From assembly GCA_000754445.1 (NCBI GenBank), contig JNSD01000013.1, positions 1-64,000 of the forward strand: a stretch of DNA of 64,000 nucleotides. Reading direction: 5' to 3'. The notes beneath the pieces were generated by a model that did not search any database, was not told where the DNA came from, and saw only the letters and a list, made by a program, of their open reading frames with translations. Positions 8,364-17,107 of the stretch are shown one piece after another. The first letter of the stretch is position 1; the number at the start of each line of letters is the position of its first letter. A program made the translations under genes and the position numbers. This DNA comes from an actinobacterium acMicro-4 (GTDB lineage Bacteria > Actinomycetota > Actinomycetes > Actinomycetales > Microbacteriaceae).

Positions 8364-9808
8364 TGATTACTCCTCTGCGTCGCGTGGGAATCGTTGTGCT
8401 CGCGATGTTTGCCGCACTGTTCGTCTCATCCAGTGTCATTCACGTCGTGGCTAGCGAAGATATCGCCCTGGATTCCCGCAACGTGCGCACTCTCTACGAA
8501 AGCTTCTCGGCCGAGCGAGGTCAAATCCTCGTCGGGGGCATTCCGGTCGCTCGGTCAATCCCTGTCGAGACGCAATTCAGGTTCTTGCGGACCTACTCAG
8601 ATGGTGAGCTCTATGCGCCAGTAGTGGGGTATTACACGCTCAACCAAGGCAACGCCGGAATTGAGAGTGCCCTCAACTCAGTACTGACCGGGCAAGCAAA
8701 CTCGCAGGCGTTTGAACAGCTCGTTGCGCTCGTGACAGGCACCACTCCCGAGGGCGCCAGCGTCGCGCTCACGATTGACCCCGCGATCCAAAGGGTCGCG
8801 TGGGACGCCCTCGGAGATCAACGCGGAGCAGTCGTTGCCCTTGATCCGGCAACGGGGCGCATTCTCGCGATGGTGTCTAAGCCCTCCTTTGATCCCAACC
8901 CCCTGGCGTCTCACCAAAATTCAGTCGTACTCGATGCCTACAACACCCTGAGCGATGACCCGTCGAATCCCCTGGCCAACAGGGCAATTGCGGGGGACCA
9001 ATACTTCCCGGGCAGCGTCTTCAAAGTCCTCATGATGGCGGCAGCACTCGACTCTGGTCGTTATTCCGCGGACAGTGAATTCCCGAACCCGCCGGAGCTC
9101 GCCCTGCCGCTGAGCACCAACACGGTAAAGAACTCTGGCGGGCGCCTCTGCGGTGGCGACGAAACCGTCACTCTCGACGAGGCGTTCCGGCTCAGTTGCA
9201 ACATCCCCTTCGCCGAGCTCGGGCTGGAGCTTGGCGAAAACACCATCGGCTCTCTTGCCGATGCCTTCGGTTTTGGGGCGACCCTAGAAATCCCGCTGCG
9301 GGTAACCCCGAGCACATTCCCCCGGGGAATGGACCAAGCACAACTCATGCTCTCGTCTTTTGGCCAATACGACGTTCGAGTTACACCGCTTCAGGTGGCC
9401 ATGATGAGCGCGGCCATTGCAAATAATGGCGACCTAATGAGGCCAAACCTCGTCGACTCGATTATTGCTCCAAACCTGCGAGTTCTTCAAGATTTCCAGC
9501 CAACCGTCTACTCCTCGCCGGTGTCACCGTCGACTGCACAGGAGTTGACTCGCATGATGGTTGGCAATGTCTCCCAGGGAGTGGCCAGCAACGCAGCTAT
9601 TGTCGGTGTTGATGTGGCAGGGAAAACGGGAACCGCTGAGACTGGACTCGACACGGGTAGGTCCTTCTGGTTCACTGGCTTCGCCCCGGCAGAAGCGCCC
9701 CGAGTGGTCGTCGCTGTCGTGGTAGAGGGAGACAGCTCGGAGGGTTCTGGCAACAGCGTGGCGGCACCCATTGCGAGGAAAGTCATGGAGGCGGTGATCA
9801 GCAGATGA
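8363..9808 (+). CDS. pbpA: Class B penicillin-binding protein PbpA
   Basis: Transpeptidase of 481 residues anchored by one N-terminal helix (about 7-28). It cross-links peptidoglycan and partners RodA. The penicillin-binding domain has all three motifs: SxxK as Ser218-Val-Phe-Lys221, SxN as Ser278-Cys-Asn, and KTG at Lys421 in GKTGTAETG. Length and position between rodA and pknA match actinobacterial PbpA. The stop overlaps the pknA start (ATGA). Confidence 0.94.
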   Translation: MITPLRRVGIVVLAMFAALFVSSSVIHVVASEDIALDSRNVRTLYESFSAERGQILVGGIPVARSIPVETQFRFLRTYSDGELYAPVVGYYTLNQGNAGIESALNSVLTGQANSQAFEQLVALVTGTTPEGASVALTIDPAIQRVAWDALGDQRGAVVALDPATGRILAMVSKPSFDPNPLASHQNSVVLDAYNTLSDDPSNPLANRAIAGDQYFPGSVFKVLMMAAALDSGRYSADSEFPNPPELALPLSTNTVKNSGGRLCGGDETVTLDEAFRLSCNIPFAELGLELGENTIGSLADAFGFGATLEIPLRVTPSTFPRGMDQAQLMLSSFGQYDVRVTPLQVAMMSAAIANNGDLMRPNLVDSIIAPNLRVLQDFQPTVYSSPVSPSTAQELTRMMVGNVSQGVASNAAIVGVDVAGKTGTAETGLDTGRSFWFTGFAPAEAPRVVVAVVVEGDSSEGSGNSVAAPIARKVMEAVISR

Positions 9809-11484
9809 GACCAACAGCAGGTCAGGTGTTCGGGTCCCGCTATGAGCTTGTCTCCCGCATCGCAATCGGCGGTATGGGTGAGGTGTGGAAGGCAAATGAC
9901 TCCGTCATTGGCCGCCACGTGGCCATCAAAATTTTGAAAGAGGAGTACCTGGGGGACCCCGGTTTCCGCGAGCGCTTTAGAACCGAGGCTAAAAACGCAG
10001 CACTGGTCAACCACGAAGGTATTGCCAATGTCTTCGACTACGGCGAGGAAGACGGCAGTGCCTATCTCGTCATGGAACTAGTGCCGGGTGAAGCGCTCAG
10101 CACTGTGTTGGAGCGCGAGAAAATCCTTCCCGCCAGTCGCGTCCTGGCCATTGTTGCCCAAACGGCAGCCGCCCTCCACCAAGCCCACTTGGCCGGGCTT
10201 GTCCACCGCGATATCAAGCCCGGGAACCTTCTGATCACACCAGATGGGACGGTCAAGATCACAGATTTTGGTATCGCCCGCCTAGCCGACCAGGTTCCTC
10301 TCACCGCAACAGGACAAGTGATGGGCACGGTCCAGTACTTGGCTCCGGAGCAGGCTGGCGGCAAGCCGGCTTCGCCGTCCACCGACATCTACTCTCTCGG
10401 CATCGTCGCTTACGAGGCTCTCGCTGGAAAGAGGCCTTTCCGCGGTGAATCCCAAGTCGCCATCGCGATGGCCCAAATCAAGGAAACCCCTCCAGAGTTA
10501 CCAAGCTCAATCCCCGAGCCGGTGCGACGCCTCGTGATGTCGTGCATGGCGAAGAAACCAGAAGGACGGCCGGCAAGCGCCCATGACCTTGCCCAAGCGG
10601 CGCTCGCGCTCGTCAGGGGGGACACAGATGAGGGCCTTGCCCTCATCCCTTATGTGCCCGAGGCAACCGCGTCGTCTGGTGGTTCAGGGACGGGCTCCAC
10701 CGAGGACAGCGCGAAGGCCGGGCCGAAAAAACCGCTGACTCTCGGTCGAAACTTCTGGATCTTCTCAGCCGTCGGGGCATTTGTGGCGTTAGCGCTGATC
10801 GCCACATCGTTGACGATTTTGCTGCAGCCACCCTCGGAGGAGCTCACCGACGACCTGATTGTGCCGACTCTGCCAGAAGTAGGCGAAGAAGAACCCCAAA
10901 CGGTGCTTCCGGAGGAAACTCCGGAGGAGGACACCGACGTCCCCGTCGAGACGGTTCGCATCAGTGAAGACGAGATTGTTGGCAAAACGAAGGCCCAGGT
11001 CGAAGAGCTTCTTGTGCAAAAGGGGCTGCGTCTTGACCCCATCACGGGCAATATTGCCCCGGCTACTGACCTGGTTCAAACGGCCTATCGAGTGAATCCG
11101 CAGGGAACAGTCGCGAAAAACACCCTCATCGCGGTCTACTTCTATGCCGCCATACCTGAACCTCCGAAACCACGCGACCTCCTCGTGACGCCAGCTGCTG
11201 GCCCCTACGAACCAGGCGCGACAATCTTGCTGGAATGGCCGGGCTACGCGCAGTGTCCCTCCGGCTTTGCGCTCTCGAGCTACACGCTGCAGATTGTGGG
11301 CGGCGAGATTATTGACGGAGGTGGCGCAACGGTTTTCCAGCCCGAACAAACCGCTGCAAATGTGCTGGTGGGAGAGGGCTCATCCCTCACCGCAAGCTAC
11401 CTCGTGAACTGTGGAACACTGACCTCGCCGCTCTCGAGTGAGCTCTCGCTCGTGATCACACCGCCTGCTGACACATCCCCATAG
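9805..11484 (+). CDS. pknA: PknA-type Ser/Thr protein kinase with extended ectodomain
   Basis: Transmembrane Hanks-type kinase of 559 residues. The kinase domain (about 13-270) has GxGGMGEV-like IAIGGMGEV, the ATP lysine Lys42, catalytic HRDIKPGN (Asp136) and DFGIARL. A transmembrane helix lies at about 316-338. Outside the membrane come an acidic linker, one PASTA-like repeat (about 390-450) and then a beta-rich segment with two cysteines (in YAQCPSG and YLVNCGT) that looks Ig/Fn3-like. Many actinobacterial PknA proteins have little or no ectodomain, so this extension is notable. It is coupled to pbpA and followed by pknB. Confidence 0.9.
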   Translation: MRPTAGQVFGSRYELVSRIAIGGMGEVWKANDSVIGRHVAIKILKEEYLGDPGFRERFRTEAKNAALVNHEGIANVFDYGEEDGSAYLVMELVPGEALSTVLEREKILPASRVLAIVAQTAAALHQAHLAGLVHRDIKPGNLLITPDGTVKITDFGIARLADQVPLTATGQVMGTVQYLAPEQAGGKPASPSTDIYSLGIVAYEALAGKRPFRGESQVAIAMAQIKETPPELPSSIPEPVRRLVMSCMAKKPEGRPASAHDLAQAALALVRGDTDEGLALIPYVPEATASSGGSGTGSTEDSAKAGPKKPLTLGRNFWIFSAVGAFVALALIATSLTILLQPPSEELTDDLIVPTLPEVGEEEPQTVLPEETPEEDTDVPVETVRISEDEIVGKTKAQVEELLVQKGLRLDPITGNIAPATDLVQTAYRVNPQGTVAKNTLIAVYFYAAIPEPPKPRDLLVTPAAGPYEPGATILLEWPGYAQCPSGFALSSYTLQIVGGEIIDGGGATVFQPEQTAANVLVGEGSSLTASYLVNCGTLTSPLSSELSLVITPPADTSP

Positions 11485-11521
11485 ACTGATAAAACCCCAA
11501 CTACCAAGGATTCATGAGACG

Positions 11522-13267
11522 ATGACGACTGCTGGAGCGTGGACGGGTCGCCTTCTTGGCGGCCGCTATGAGGTCCGCGACGTCATCGGCCGTGGCGGAA
11601 TGGCCGATGTCTATCTTGGGATGGACGCCCGTCTGGGTCGCCAGGTTGCCATCAAGGTTCTCAAGTCGGCGCTCTCCTCGGATGCCACTTTCCGCAACCG
11701 ATTCAGGCTGGAAGCCATGGCCGCTTCCAAGATGTCTCACCCCTCCATCGTCCGCGTGTTTGATGCTGGCGATGAAGAGAACGGTCCAGAGGAAGAGACC
11801 CTTCCTGGCAGCACGACCCCCTATATCGTGATGGAACTCGTTGCGGGCCATCTCTTGAGCGATTTGATGAGACGGGGTCGCCTGGAAGAGCGCCATGTCT
11901 TGAAGGTCGCCGATGGGGTGCTCACCGCGCTCGAGGTGTCCCACCGAGCTGGCATTGTTCACCGCGACATCAAACCCGCCAACATCATGGTCACTGACGA
12001 GGGAACAGTCAAGGTCATGGATTTCGGTATTGCCCGAGCGGTCTCCGATGCAACCGCCAGCCTGGAACAAACGGCCTCTATCCTCGGAACCGCGCTGTAT
12101 CTTTCCCCCGAGCAGGCGCGCGGCGCCGAACCCGACACGAGGACCGACCTGTATTCCCTGGGCGTTGTGATGTATGAGCTCTTGGCTGGCAGGCCGCCGT
12201 TCAATGCTGATTCGCCGGTCGCCATCGCTTACCAGCACATCAGCGCGCCTGTGCCACCGCTGAGTGAGGCGAATCCCAATGTCTCGGCAGGTGTCGCGCT
12301 CGTCGTTGAAACGGCTCTGCAGAAGGAGCTGGACAATCGTTTCCCCACCGCAGAGGCTTTTCGCCAGGCGCTCGAGGACATTGCCCAGGGCCGCTCACCG
12401 CGACTGCCAAAGCCTGGCGCACGGTCGTATGTAGAGCCCGTGGTAACTGGCAGCGTGCCGGTGGCAACCGTCGAGCCGGAGTACCGGACCAGGGTCGAAG
12501 GTTTCGAGATTTTCGAGGCCAGGGGTATTCCGCAGCAGAATGTGCCCAATCTGGCCATTGCGATGGGCTCAGTCTTGGCGGTCCTCCTCGTCATTGGAAT
12601 CGTGCTGTGGGTGTTCACGCTCAACCCGGCAACAACTGCCACCAACGCGGCTCCGCAGCTTCCGGATCTCACTAACCAAAGCGAGGAAGTCGCAGTCCAA
12701 ACCGTGACCTCCCTCGAATTGCGACCGCTGGTGGAGTATGAAGCGAGCAGCACAGTTCCCGAAGGGCTTGTTCTAAAGACCGTCCCGGGGCCTGGAATTC
12801 GCATTGGCCGCGGAGAGCCAATTCGAATCATCGTCTCTGGTGGGCTGGCATCATTCCAGTTGCCCGATATTCGAAACCTCGACGTCGACGAGGCGAGAAC
12901 ACTACTTGAGCAACGCGGCCTAGTCGTCGAAAAAGTTGTTGACACCTACTCGCCGAGCCTTGCTGAGGGACTGGTCATGGCCACCTCCCCCGAGCCGGGA
13001 GCGGCGATGCGGCCTGGAGACAAGGTCTCCATCACCATCTCCAATGGCCTGGTTCTGATTCCTGATGTAGTGGGTTTGACTGTCGGCGAAGCGAATCCGT
13101 TCCTCACCGGCCCTTCGATGCAGCTCTCCGTGCGCCTGGAAATCGCCACAGACTGCGAAGGCCAAGTCGTCAAGAGCCAGTCGCTTCCTGCCGGTGACCA
13201 CCCTCAACGATCAGAAATTACACTCGTCTACTGCGGTGGTGCCGGGGCTCCTGCCCCGGAGGGCTAA
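11522..13267 (+). CDS. pknB: PknB-type Ser/Thr protein kinase with PASTA repeats
   Basis: Transmembrane kinase of 581 residues that senses muropeptides or lipid II and phosphorylates growth and division proteins. The kinase domain (about 14-280) has GRGGMADVYLG, Lys45, HRDIKPANIM (Asp149) and DFGIARA. The transmembrane helix is at about 343-365. Three PASTA repeats follow, starting at LPDLTN, LPDIRN and IPDVVG; the third contains two cysteines (TDCEGQ and VYCGG) that could form a disulfide. It is the last gene of the fhaA operon and meets trpG tail to tail with a 4-bp overlap. Confidence 0.95.
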   Translation: MTTAGAWTGRLLGGRYEVRDVIGRGGMADVYLGMDARLGRQVAIKVLKSALSSDATFRNRFRLEAMAASKMSHPSIVRVFDAGDEENGPEEETLPGSTTPYIVMELVAGHLLSDLMRRGRLEERHVLKVADGVLTALEVSHRAGIVHRDIKPANIMVTDEGTVKVMDFGIARAVSDATASLEQTASILGTALYLSPEQARGAEPDTRTDLYSLGVVMYELLAGRPPFNADSPVAIAYQHISAPVPPLSEANPNVSAGVALVVETALQKELDNRFPTAEAFRQALEDIAQGRSPRLPKPGARSYVEPVVTGSVPVATVEPEYRTRVEGFEIFEARGIPQQNVPNLAIAMGSVLAVLLVIGIVLWVFTLNPATTATNAAPQLPDLTNQSEEVAVQTVTSLELRPLVEYEASSTVPEGLVLKTVPGPGIRIGRGEPIRIIVSGGLASFQLPDIRNLDVDEARTLLEQRGLVVEKVVDTYSPSLAEGLVMATSPEPGAAMRPGDKVSITISNGLVLIPDVVGLTVGEANPFLTGPSMQLSVRLEIATDCEGQVVKSQSLPAGDHPQRSEITLVYCGGAGAPAPEG

Positions 13268-13905
13268 GCCTTCGGCGAGAGCCGCGGGCTCAAGTTCTTA
13301 GCCGCCTCGGCCGCTCCGGCGAGGCCGGTCACCTCCAGCCAATTTGCCACCATGGTGTAACCGCCTTCGGTCAACACAGACTCGGGGTGGAACTGCACCC
13401 CAAATACTGGGGCGCTTCGGTGGTTCAGTCCCATAATCACTCCGCCCTCGGTCCTGGCGGTGACCACGAGTGAATCCGGAACGGTCTCGTCCACAACGGC
13501 AAGACTGTGGTACCGGGTGGCAGTGAATGAGCCCGGAACGCCCACGAACAGTGTGCTGTCATCGTGAACCACCTGAGAGGTTTTTCCGTGCATCAGCTCC
13601 TCGGCATGTGCCACGGTAGCCCCGAAAGCCTCGGCAATTGCCTGGTGTCCCAAACACACACCGAGCAATGGCACGGACTGCTCTACGGCCTCTCTCACTA
13701 TCGCGATGGAGATACCAGCATCAGCAGGTGTGCCAGGACCTGGAGACACCAAGATTCCGTCGTATGTGGCGACGAGAGCCGCCACATCAGCCACGGAAAC
13801 ATCGTCGTTGCGGATTACGTCGGTCGTCGCGCCCAGCTGGTGGAGGTAGCCATTGAGCGTATAGACGAAGCTGTCATAGTTATCAACAACGAGAATGTGG
13901 GTCAC
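13264..13905 (-). CDS. trpG/pabA: Glutamine amidotransferase of anthranilate/aminodeoxychorismate synthase
   Basis: Class I glutamine amidotransferase of 213 residues that releases ammonia from glutamine for a chorismate-using partner. Motifs: VDNYDSFVYT at the N-terminus, SPGPGTP, the nucleophile Cys84 in GVCLGHQ, and the His/Glu of GVQFHPES. The partner subunit is not in the window, so tryptophan versus folate use cannot be decided. GTG start at 13905 overlaps the stop of the 52-aa gene upstream; gene order sortase, small protein, trpG beside pknB is shared by other actinobacteria. Confidence 0.93.
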   Translation of the reverse strand: MTHILVVDNYDSFVYTLNGYLHQLGATTDVIRNDDVSVADVAALVATYDGILVSPGPGTPADAGISIAIVREAVEQSVPLLGVCLGHQAIAEAFGATVAHAEELMHGKTSQVVHDDSTLFVGVPGSFTATRYHSLAVVDETVPDSLVVTARTEGGVIMGLNHRSAPVFGVQFHPESVLTEGGYTMVANWLEVTGLAGAAEAAKNLSPRLSPKA

Positions 13906-14063
13906 TACTGCCCTAACGTCGATTCTTCTGTGAAAACCAGCACCGCGATTATGGGGAAAGCAAACTTCACGAGTAGCGCGACGATGACAGTGGCAAGGAC
14001 AACGAGTTCAACGACTTTGACCCACACTGGCCCTGGAAGGATCCTCCACAACGCGGCATACAT
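13905..14063 (-). CDS. Small single-helix membrane protein (52 aa)
   Basis: A 52-residue ORF, below common length cut-offs. It starts at ATG 14063, overlapping the sortase stop as TAATG, and its TAG overlaps the GTG of trpG, so it sits in a fully coupled three-gene unit. The protein begins MYAALWRILPGP and has a strongly hydrophobic core (VVELVVLATVIVALLVKFAF and onwards to about residue 44), then an acidic tail TEESTLGQ. Function is unknown; coupling suggests it is real. Confidence 0.75.
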   Translation of the reverse strand: MYAALWRILPGPVWVKVVELVVLATVIVALLVKFAFPIIAVLVFTEESTLGQ

Positions 14064-14845
14064 TATGACGTGAAGCCTACCAAGTGACTGATTTCACTGG
14101 GTGGACCAGATTCTCTGGGATAACAGCTCTCGAACACCGAATACGCAATGATGCGCTCGGCCTCAGAAAGTTTCGGGTGGCAACTGGTCATTGTCAGGAT
14201 GCGCTCGTGAGGCTCAACATCGCTAAACCGGGGGACCTCGGTCAGGACGCTCAACGCCGTAGGCCATACGTATTCGAGATTCCTAAACCGATAGACAAAC
14301 CAGCCCTCACGCGTCTCCACGTAGATTCGGTCGCCAAGCCTCAGTTCGCCGATGTCGGAGAACGGGGCACCATAGGTCGTACGGTGGGCAGCAATCGCAA
14401 AGTTGCCCACCTCCCCCAGATCCTGGGTCTCCGTGTAGCGTCTAACACCAAGACGGGGGTTATTCAAGACTGTTGGCAGGTCCACTCCCTCGGCAATGGA
14501 GCGAACAAAATCACCCCCGAAACGAGGAACATAGAGGGTGGCAAAGGCTTGTCCCTCGGCATCGGCCACAACAATAGGGGACTCACCGGCATCGGCACGG
14601 CCCTCGGAAGATCCGTAGACCTTGCCACAGGTCCCGGAATTGGCCTGCCCGGCAAAAGACTCGGAGAGCTCTGCACCAGCGGTGTTCTGCTCTGCTCCCA
14701 CAACAACATCGTTGATGAAGATAAACCACACCCAGAACATTCGCATCAGCACACCAGAGGTGATGAGAAGCTCCCCGGTCACCCCAAGGATGGCCGATTG
14801 GCGGCGCGCACGCACAGTACGACGATGCTCCACGCGAGTTTCCAC
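14063..14845 (-). CDS. srtE: Class E sortase
   Basis: Membrane-anchored cysteine transpeptidase of 260 residues. A hydrophobic segment at about 18-45 anchors it, and the sortase barrel follows. The catalytic residues are His154 in AIAAHRTTYG, Cys222 in LTMTSCHP and Arg231 in AERIIAYS. Family knowledge: class E sortases of actinobacteria attach LAxTG-type proteins to the wall. No substrate with a sorting signal was recognised in this window. GTG 14845 is used here, but GTG 14833 is possible because a TAGACT -10-like element on the minus strand (14850-14855) lies very close to 14845. Confidence 0.88.
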   Translation of the reverse strand: METRVEHRRTVRARRQSAILGVTGELLITSGVLMRMFWVWFIFINDVVVGAEQNTAGAELSESFAGQANSGTCGKVYGSSEGRADAGESPIVVADAEGQAFATLYVPRFGGDFVRSIAEGVDLPTVLNNPRLGVRRYTETQDLGEVGNFAIAAHRTTYGAPFSDIGELRLGDRIYVETREGWFVYRFRNLEYVWPTALSVLTEVPRFSDVEPHERILTMTSCHPKLSEAERIIAYSVFESCYPRESGPPSEISHLVGFTS

Positions 14846-14910
14846 CCCTTAGTCTAGGCACCACTTAGCTGGAGGTTTCAAAAAATGGCCAAACAAGTAG
14901 ACTGTGTTCC

Positions 14911-15147
14911 ATGGCTAAACAATCGAAAGCTTCCGGTGGCTCGAGTAACTCCTACGAAGAAAGCAGCGACAATCCGGCGTGGTTCAAGCCGATTATGTTC
15001 GGGCTTATGCTCTGTGGACTTGCGTGGATTCTGACCTATTACATTTCTGCCACCGCGTTGCCTATTCCGGCAATCGGTGCCTGGAACATCGCGGTGGGCT
15101 TTGGCATCATGTTTGTAGGGTTCTTGATGACCACCCGCTGGAAATAA
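14911..15147 (+). CDS. crgA: Cell division protein CrgA
   Basis: A 78-residue divisome protein with a short polar N-terminus and two transmembrane helices (about 27-47 and 56-74) separated by LPIPAIGAWN, ending in the typical basic RWK. CrgA coordinates FtsZ, PBPs and septal synthesis in actinobacteria and is normally encoded close to the pknB cluster, as here. A TAGACT element at 14898-14903 ends 7 nt before the ATG, consistent with a leaderless transcript. Confidence 0.93.
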   Translation: MAKQSKASGGSSNSYEESSDNPAWFKPIMFGLMLCGLAWILTYYISATALPIPAIGAWNIAVGFGIMFVGFLMTTRWK

Positions 15148-15204
15148 CGCCCACTACTTACACGCTTGTAATTCTCCCCAGTGGGGACAACCTGTGCATA
15201 ACTT

Positions 15205-16044
15205 CTACAGCAGTGCACCCGCCACGGTGGCAATCACTAGGCCCATAGCGACTCCGCCCAGCTGAGTCCGCTCCAGCGACCGAGTCGAATTTCCCCGGGT
15301 CCTGACAAAAATCCAGGCAACCAGGGACCCAATCAGTAGGCCTCCAATATGCGCCTGCCAGGAAATACCGGGAACCACGAAGCCCAGAACCAAGTTCAGG
15401 GCGAGAACAATCAAGAGCTGCCGGTTCGCACCACCAAACGATCGTTGAATGACAAACAGCGCGCCAAAGAGGCCAAAGATGGCGCCAGAGGCGCCGACCA
15501 CGGCGGTGCTCGGCGAAAGCCACAGCACTGCGACTGAGCCCCCCAGTCCAGAGAGCAGGAACAACCAGAGGAAACGTCCTCTGCCCACCAGGCGTTCCAC
15601 CAGCGTTCCCAGAATATAGAGCGAGTACCCGTTAAAAAGAATGTGAAAGACAGACGATGTGGAGTGCACAAACACGGTCGTGACCATCCGCCACGGTTCT
15701 AGTGCCGTGATGGGTGGCCAATACAGCAGCAACTGGGTCAGCACGCCTCCGGTGAGCCACTGCAGTGCGTACACAACAGCCATGATGCCAAGCAGCACAT
15801 AGGTCACCAGCGGGCTAAAGTCGCCACTCGCCGGAGTCCTGCCCAGCAGTCTGCCGGCTATACCCCGGGAGTTTCCACTGGCGGACCGCCCGTTTTTTCG
15901 GCACTCCGGGCAGTGCACCCCGACCGGGGCAGGAATTTGGCAATCCCCACACACCGTCCGAGCGCACCTCTGGCACAGCACAAAGCTTTCTCGCTTGGGG
16001 TGGCGATAACAAAAGTCATCGCTAGCACCGGCCAGGGGCTCCAC
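15205..16044 (-). CDS. Rhomboid-family intramembrane serine protease with N-terminal zinc-binding region
   Basis: Polytopic membrane protease of 279 residues. The catalytic Ser186 lies in GASGAIFG and the paired His232 in AHIGG, inside a six- or seven-helix rhomboid core starting near residue 77. Residues 12-50 form a cysteine/histidine-rich B-box-like zinc module (CYRHP, CQRC, CGDC, CPEC), common in actinobacterial rhomboids. GTG start at 16044 overlaps the cyclophilin stop. Substrates are unknown. Confidence 0.9.
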   Translation of the reverse strand: MEPLAGASDDFCYRHPKRESFVLCQRCARTVCGDCQIPAPVGVHCPECRKNGRSASGNSRGIAGRLLGRTPASGDFSPLVTYVLLGIMAVVYALQWLTGGVLTQLLLYWPPITALEPWRMVTTVFVHSTSSVFHILFNGYSLYILGTLVERLVGRGRFLWLFLLSGLGGSVAVLWLSPSTAVVGASGAIFGLFGALFVIQRSFGGANRQLLIVLALNLVLGFVVPGISWQAHIGGLLIGSLVAWIFVRTRGNSTRSLERTQLGGVAMGLVIATVAGALL

Positions 16045-16583
16045 TAAAGCTCGGTGACGGTGACGCCCATCATGATGACATCAGCCAGAGGCCGGTCGCT
16101 GCCATCAGTGGGCGTTCCCTCAATCGCCCGCACTACGTCCTTGGACGCGTCATCGAGCACAGTTCCGAAGATGGTGTGGTTTCCCTGTAACCAGGTCGTT
16201 GCGGCTGTCGTGATGAAGAACTGGCTGCCATTAGTTCCCTGACCACCCCGCTTGCCGGCGTTAGCCATTGCTAGAACGTAAGGCTCAGTGAAGTTGAGCT
16301 CCGGGTGAATCTCATCGTCGAACTGATACCCGGGGCCACCCATTCCGGTTCCGGCTGGGTCACCGCCCTGAATCATGAAGCCCGGGATGATTCGGTGAAA
16401 AACCACGTCAGTGTAGAGCGGGCCAGATCCGGGACCTCCTGTTGTCGGATGCGTCCACTCGCGATCACCGGTAGCGAGCCCAACAAAGTTGGCCACCGTC
16501 TTCGGTGCGTGGTTTCCCAAAAGCCCAACGGAAATGTCCCCGTGGTTGGTGTGAATAATGGCGGTGTGGGTATGTAGAGTCAT
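16044..16583 (-). CDS. ppiA: Peptidyl-prolyl cis-trans isomerase, cyclophilin type
   Basis: Cytosolic cyclophilin of 179 residues that isomerises prolyl bonds. Visible family motifs: NFVGLATG, VVFHRIIPGFMIQGGDPAGTG, NGSQFFIT and HTIFGTV. The ATG at 16583 is preferred over a start 9 codons upstream because the protein then begins just before the first beta strand, as in homologues. It is the upstream partner of the rhomboid gene, sharing one nucleotide. This crgA, rhomboid, ppiA neighbourhood is typical of actinobacterial chromosomes. Confidence 0.93.
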   Translation of the reverse strand: MTLHTHTAIIHTNHGDISVGLLGNHAPKTVANFVGLATGDREWTHPTTGGPGSGPLYTDVVFHRIIPGFMIQGGDPAGTGMGGPGYQFDDEIHPELNFTEPYVLAMANAGKRGGQGTNGSQFFITTAATTWLQGNHTIFGTVLDDASKDVVRAIEGTPTDGSDRPLADVIMMGVTVTEL

Positions 16584-16686
16584 GAGCTCTATTCTGTCAG
16601 CATGAAACACATTGTGGGCCGTTGACGGGAGTCATCCAGAACCCCACGGTACAGTCTGTATGAGCCAGACGATGAGAGAGGACCCC

Positions 16687-17055
16687 ATGGATTTCGACCG
16701 CAAAACCATGCGCGATATCACCAAGCTGACCCAGGAGGCACAGCGTCTTTGGGAGGAGCAACGTGATGTCCTGAATCACGCGAGAGATATGGCACTCGAT
16801 GCCTCCCGCCATGCTGGAGACGTGGCCCGTCGAGAGTTCCTGCCCCGCGCACGAGCGCTGTACAAGGGCACTATTCAGCCGAACCTCTCAAGAATCCCGT
16901 GGCAGAAGATTGCCGCTGCCCCACAGAAGTCCTCCAATCCGCTGGTCTACGTGTTGATGGCAATCGGAGCAATCGCCGTTGCTGCCCTGAGCTACGCTGC
17001 CTGGCAGACGCTACGCGCAGACGATGACCTGTGGGTAGAAGAGGAAGCGGAGTAA
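16687..17055 (+). CDS. Unknown single-pass membrane protein with helical N-terminus
   Basis: A 122-residue protein of unknown function. The first 75 residues are charged and helical (possible coiled coil, rich in Arg/Glu/Ala), then a transmembrane helix lies at about 87-107 (VYVLMAIGAIAVAALSYAAW) and the tail is acidic. AGAGAGGA sits 5 nt before the ATG at 16687, which favours this start over the ATGs at 16660 and 16672. Its place next to ppiA recalls the DUF5324 proteins of Streptomyces, but I see no firm sequence match. Confidence 0.7.
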   Translation: MDFDRKTMRDITKLTQEAQRLWEEQRDVLNHARDMALDASRHAGDVARREFLPRARALYKGTIQPNLSRIPWQKIAAAPQKSSNPLVYVLMAIGAIAVAALSYAAWQTLRADDDLWVEEEAE

Positions 17056-17107
17056 TTTTCCTCACCCGCTACTCGTGTCGAGCGTGTGGAGTGTCTAGAC
17101 TGGTCGG

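Noticed and set aside
15170-15195. Hairpin TCCCC-AGT-GGGGA between crgA and the rhomboid gene as a terminator, and TGTGCATAA beside it as a DnaA box
   Set aside because: No T-tract follows on either strand, the stem is only 5 bp, and the box has a mismatch at a conserved position.
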